A stretch of DNA of 64,000 nucleotides from Actinomadura nitritigenes (lineage in GTDB: Bacteria > Actinomycetota > Actinomycetes > Streptosporangiales > Streptosporangiaceae): the NCBI RefSeq assembly GCF_017573545.1, contig NZ_JAGEOK010000036.1, positions 43,215-107,214 on the forward strand, in the 5' to 3' direction. The position numbers and the translations under genes were made by a program. The notes beneath the pieces are model-generated. The model was not told the DNA's origin. It was given only the letters and a program-made list of their open reading frames with translations, and ran no database searches. Positions 61,379-64,000 of this stretch are shown here, piece after piece. Positions within the stretch are counted from its first letter, which is position 1, and the number at the start of each line of letters is the position of its first letter.

Positions 61379-62020
61379 TCAGTTCTTGAGGAGGTCGTCC
61401 AGGAGCGCGTCGTAGTCGTCCTCTTTGCGGCCGAGGTCGATGCGGGCGCGGTAGCGCAACCGCAGCAGCGCCTCCAGGCTGTCCTCGGCGAGGGCGACGT
61501 CGTCGGGCCCCGGGGTGAACGACTCCTCGCCGGTGACCGGCGGCTCGTCGGGACCGCCGACGCCGGTGCCGACGGCGCGGTCGCGCAGGGCGAGCACCAC
61601 GTCGGCGCCGTTGGTGGCCCAGTCGTGGGCGCCGGACGCGTCGCCCTGGGCGTACAGCACCTCGGCGACCGTGCGGTACACCTCGGGGTCGCGCGGCTTG
61701 TCGGCGCGGATCTCGTCGACGAGGGTGCGTGCCTCGTCGGCCCTGCCGAGCTCGAACAGGGCGTCGGCCAGGTAGGCGCGCGGGTCGCCGTACACCTCGC
61801 CGCCGTCCTCCATGGCCCTGCGGTACAGCTCGGCGGCCTTGGCGTGATCGCCGGCGTGCTGCCACTGCTCCCCGGCGCGCAGCAGCACGTTGGCGCGCGA
61901 CACCCCGCCCGTCACCGACTCGGCCAGCTCGGACAGCCGTTCGGCCGCCGAGATGTGATCGCCGGTGCGCAGGGTGTCGAACTCCAGGTCGTCGAGATCG
62001 TCTTCCGTCACATGCGTCAC
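61379..62020 (-). CDS. Tetratricopeptide-repeat protein
   Basis: 213 residues, acidic, soluble. TPR-like helices include LLRAGEQWQHAGDHAKAAELYRRAME, PRAYLADALFELGRADEARTLVDEIRAD and RTVAEVLYAQGDASGAHDWATNG. It ends with a conserved-looking basic/acidic tail (RKEDDYDALLDDLLKN). It probably mediates protein contacts. GTG 62020 follows TAGCGT (62027-62032) by 6 nt (leaderless). Confidence 0.88.
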   Translation of the reverse strand: MTHVTEDDLDDLEFDTLRTGDHISAAERLSELAESVTGGVSRANVLLRAGEQWQHAGDHAKAAELYRRAMEDGGEVYGDPRAYLADALFELGRADEARTLVDEIRADKPRDPEVYRTVAEVLYAQGDASGAHDWATNGADVVLALRDRAVGTGVGGPDEPPVTGEESFTPGPDDVALAEDSLEALLRLRYRARIDLGRKEDDYDALLDDLLKN

Positions 62021-62112
62021 GCTTCAACGCTACCCGCCGGCGGCCGGCCGAAGCGGGCGAATCACTGATGATCGTGCATTACCCGCCCGTATGCGTCCGC
62101 GGCGTACCGCCG

Positions 62113-63576
62113 TCACCTGCGGGAACGTTCGAGGGCGTCCCAGAATCCGCGGCGCAGCGCGTGCCGCACCTCGTCGTGGAGCAGGAAGTCGATGGGCAGC
62201 GAGGACCCCTGCAGGAGCCGGGCCTCCAGGTCGGAGGGCATGCGCGGCTTGCGGGCGAGGACGGCCTCGAGCCACAGCGCGGGCGCGTCCCGCGCGACGG
62301 ACTCGCCGAAGTCCTGGCCCTCCTGGTGCGCGGCCTTCACGGCGTCCGCGAGGCTCGGGGTGTTCTGCTGCGCGGGGACGGGCGCGATCTGCTGCGGTCC
62401 GGTGTAGGGGCCGTGCGGCCGGCTCGACGGCAGCGGCGACGGCCCGGGCGACTGGGGCGGCAGCGTCTGCGGCGGGGGCGGCGGCGACGGGGACGGCACC
62501 GGCGACGACGAGGTGTACTGCGGGCCGCCGAGCGGCGGCTGGCTGGACGCCGGGGCCGGTGCGGACGAACCCGTCGCGGACGGGGCCTGGAGCGGCGAGG
62601 ACGGCAGCGGCAGCCCGCCGGAGTTGAGCGAGGACGACGAGCCGAGCGAGGACGGCGAGCCGAAGCCGCCGCTCCCCGGGAGGGGAAGCGGCCCGGTGGG
62701 GACGCCGGTCCCGCCGCCGCTGCCGCTGCCGCTGCCGCTGCTGCCGCCGAGGCCGGGCGGCCCCGACGAGCCGTAACCGGACGATCCCGACGAGCCGAGG
62801 CTCGAGGAGCCGAGGCCCGAGGAGCCGGACGAGCCGTAACCGGACGCCGCGGGGCTCAGCGGCGGCTGCCCGCCGATCGGGGACGACGGCGGCGGGCCGT
62901 TGTGCGCGGTGGTCTGGAGCGGGCCGAGCGGCGCGCCGGCGCCGCCGGGGCCGTGGCCGTTGGAGCCGTGCCCGTTGGACAGCGGGCCAGCGCCGAGCGC
63001 GGCGATGCCCGAGGAGCCGGCCCCCGACCCGGTGTCGGCGCCGCTGAGCAGGTTGACGTAGGGGCGCAGGTGGCCGGCGCCGATCTCGATGAGGTCGTCG
63101 CACTCCTGGCGCAGCACCCGGGAGATCGTCCAGTTGCCGTCGACGGCGACGTGCACGACGGTGACGCGCAGGCCGAGGTCCTGGGCGTCGGAGACGACCT
63201 GGGCGAGGTCCTCGTCGCCGCTGACCACGACGGCGTCGGCGAGGGCGCTGTTGCGGGCGAGGGTCATGAGGTCGCGGTGGATCTCGCTGTCGACGCCCTC
63301 GCGGCGGCCGGGGCGGATGCGGCCGAGGCGGAGCTTGAGGCCGGGCAGGTCGGCGAGCGCGTCGTGCTCGGGGGCGCGGCGGCCCTCGACGGTGGCCTCG
63401 TACCAGTAGCAGCGCAGCAGCGGCATGCCGGTGCGTTCGCGCGCGAGGTTGCTCAGCAGCTGCAGGAGCCCGCCGAAGTCCCACGAGACGGTCTCGCGAT
63501 GGCGGGTGCCGTGCACCGCCATGGCGCCGTCGGCCAGCAGGTAGCCGGCGTCTACGAACAGCGCGCAGCGATCCAT
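62113..63576 (-). CDS. NYN-domain protein with long low-complexity linker
   Basis: 487 residues. N-terminal NYN/LabA (DUF88) PIN-like nuclease domain (about 1-165): CALFVDAGYLLADG with the metal Asp, HRDLMTLARNSALADAVVVSGDEDLAQVV (acidic cluster) and LGLRVTVVHV. NYN proteins are thought to cut RNA. A Ser/Gly/Pro linker (about 185-400, many GSSG and PSPS repeats) leads to a helical C-terminal domain (about 405-487, SLADAVKAAHQEGQDFGESVA and DFLLHDEVRHALRRGFWDAL). ATG 63576 has GAGGAAGGGCGG upstream. Confidence 0.88.
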   Translation of the reverse strand: MDRCALFVDAGYLLADGAMAVHGTRHRETVSWDFGGLLQLLSNLARERTGMPLLRCYWYEATVEGRRAPEHDALADLPGLKLRLGRIRPGRREGVDSEIHRDLMTLARNSALADAVVVSGDEDLAQVVSDAQDLGLRVTVVHVAVDGNWTISRVLRQECDDLIEIGAGHLRPYVNLLSGADTGSGAGSSGIAALGAGPLSNGHGSNGHGPGGAGAPLGPLQTTAHNGPPPSSPIGGQPPLSPAASGYGSSGSSGLGSSSLGSSGSSGYGSSGPPGLGGSSGSGSGSGGGTGVPTGPLPLPGSGGFGSPSSLGSSSSLNSGGLPLPSSPLQAPSATGSSAPAPASSQPPLGGPQYTSSSPVPSPSPPPPPQTLPPQSPGPSPLPSSRPHGPYTGPQQIAPVPAQQNTPSLADAVKAAHQEGQDFGESVARDAPALWLEAVLARKPRMPSDLEARLLQGSSLPIDFLLHDEVRHALRRGFWDALERSRR

Positions 63577-63845
63577 GCGACACCGCCCTTCCTCTACACG
63601 GGAGCTCACAGGCCGGCGTAGTGACCTCGGGCGCCTATAGCGTAGTGAAGCCCGTCAGCCCCGTAGGCCAATACGGCGATTCGCACTCTTTCATGGCATA
63701 CCGCCGGTTCGCGACTCCCCAGTAACAGCAAACTGGGAACCGCGGCGGACGCTACCAGCCGTTGCCGCCCCGCCTCGCCCTTCCCCATGATCTTTACGGG
63801 AAGGAGCAGGTCGCCGGTTCAGCCGTAGGGTCCGCGCGACCGTGT
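63577..63845. other. Intergenic region, no supported gene
   Basis: About 270 bp between the NYN gene and the repeat array. CCCAGT (63718-63723) pairs with ACTGGG (63732-63737) around an 8-nt loop. TAGGGT (63826-63831) could be a plus-strand -10 for a transcript through the repeats. I see no coding sequence. Confidence 0.45.
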
Positions 63846-64000
63846 CTTCAACCGGCCATGGAACCGCCCCTGAAACCGGCCGTGGAACCGGCCGTGGAAC
63901 CGGCCGTGGAACCGGCCGTGGAACCGGCCGTGGAACCGGCCGTGGAACCGGCCGTGGAACCGGCCGTGGAACCGGCCGTGGAACCGGCCGTGGAACCGGC
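63846..64000 (+). repeat. Perfect 12-bp tandem repeat running off the window
   Basis: Nine exact copies of GTGGAACCGGCC (63882-63989) and 11 bases of a tenth (63990-64000), preceded by diverged copies CTTCAACCGGCC, ATGGAACCGCCC and CTGAAACCGGCC. The period of 12 keeps all six frames open. An ATG at 63858 would encode a Val-Glu-Pro-Ala repeat protein, but it has no ribosome site; a GTG at 63842 in another frame follows a TAGGGT box by 10 nt. Coding status is undecided. Confidence 0.85.

Noticed and set aside
63846..64000. CRISPR array
   Set aside because: The unit is 12 bp, repeats abut with no spacers, and no cas gene is near.

Overview
The window is a very GC-rich, densely packed chromosomal segment of a filamentous actinobacterium. 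An Actinomadura/Thermomonosporaceae-type genome is my best guess, from the GC-saturated third codon positions, many GTG starts, TANNNT -10 boxes placed so that genes would be leaderless, the PknG-GlnX-GlnH signalling set, a SARP regulator, a Methyltransf_19-type methyltransferase, and the order purA - DUF3151 - fba - DedA - pyrE, which is conserved in actinobacteria. I see no rRNA, tRNA, CRISPR array, integrase or transposase. Most of the window is core chromosome with a few lineage-specific islands.

Layout. 0-10.2 kb: end of a flavin amine oxidase gene, recQ, a HAD phosphatase, two small membrane proteins, a 1013-residue coiled-coil protein that looks like a dead SF1 helicase, and a tandem pair of CNNM/CorC membrane proteins. 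10.4-19.7 kb: a seven-gene, translationally coupled operon (unknown coiled-coil protein, PknG-like kinase, PP2C phosphatase, VWA protein, FHA protein, GlnX-like membrane protein, GlnH-like lipoprotein). It should link periplasmic amino-acid sensing to Ser/Thr phosphorylation. 19.8-31.4 kb: lone STAS protein, acyltransferase, two lipoproteins, hemerythrin-DUF4267 fusion, a large SARP regulator, NfeD-like protein with flotillin, an NrtR-like Nudix regulator, and a HisC-type aminotransferase. 31.5-39.3 kb: secreted protein, MarR regulator with an FAD oxidoreductase and an F420-type oxidoreductase behind tandem operators, a Tat-exported DUF4185 protein, an unusual two-domain regulator, and two gene-poor stretches (32.2-33.05 and 38.5-39.3 kb). 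39.3-49.8 kb: a divergent MurA, a SUFU-domain protein, MOSC protein, purB and purD, corA preceded by a short proline-rich leader ORF, GDPD, purA and DUF3151. 49.9-57.3 kb: methyltransferase, secreted protease, Cdd1-like protein, GNAT, HxlR, fba, DedA, pyrE and small proteins. 57.3-63.6 kb: 14-TM efflux pump, secreted alpha/beta hydrolase, PaaX regulator, TPR protein and NYN-domain protein. The window ends inside a perfect 12-bp tandem repeat.

The most interesting items are the fused PknG/TerY-P-like/GlnX-GlnH operon, the leader ORF with alternative hairpins upstream of corA, the degenerate SF1 helicase with a coiled-coil insertion, two 12-bp minisatellite arrays (one directly in front of the SARP gene), and a consistent set of about eighteen candidate leaderless genes. 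All family assignments are from reading motifs; no database search was run.
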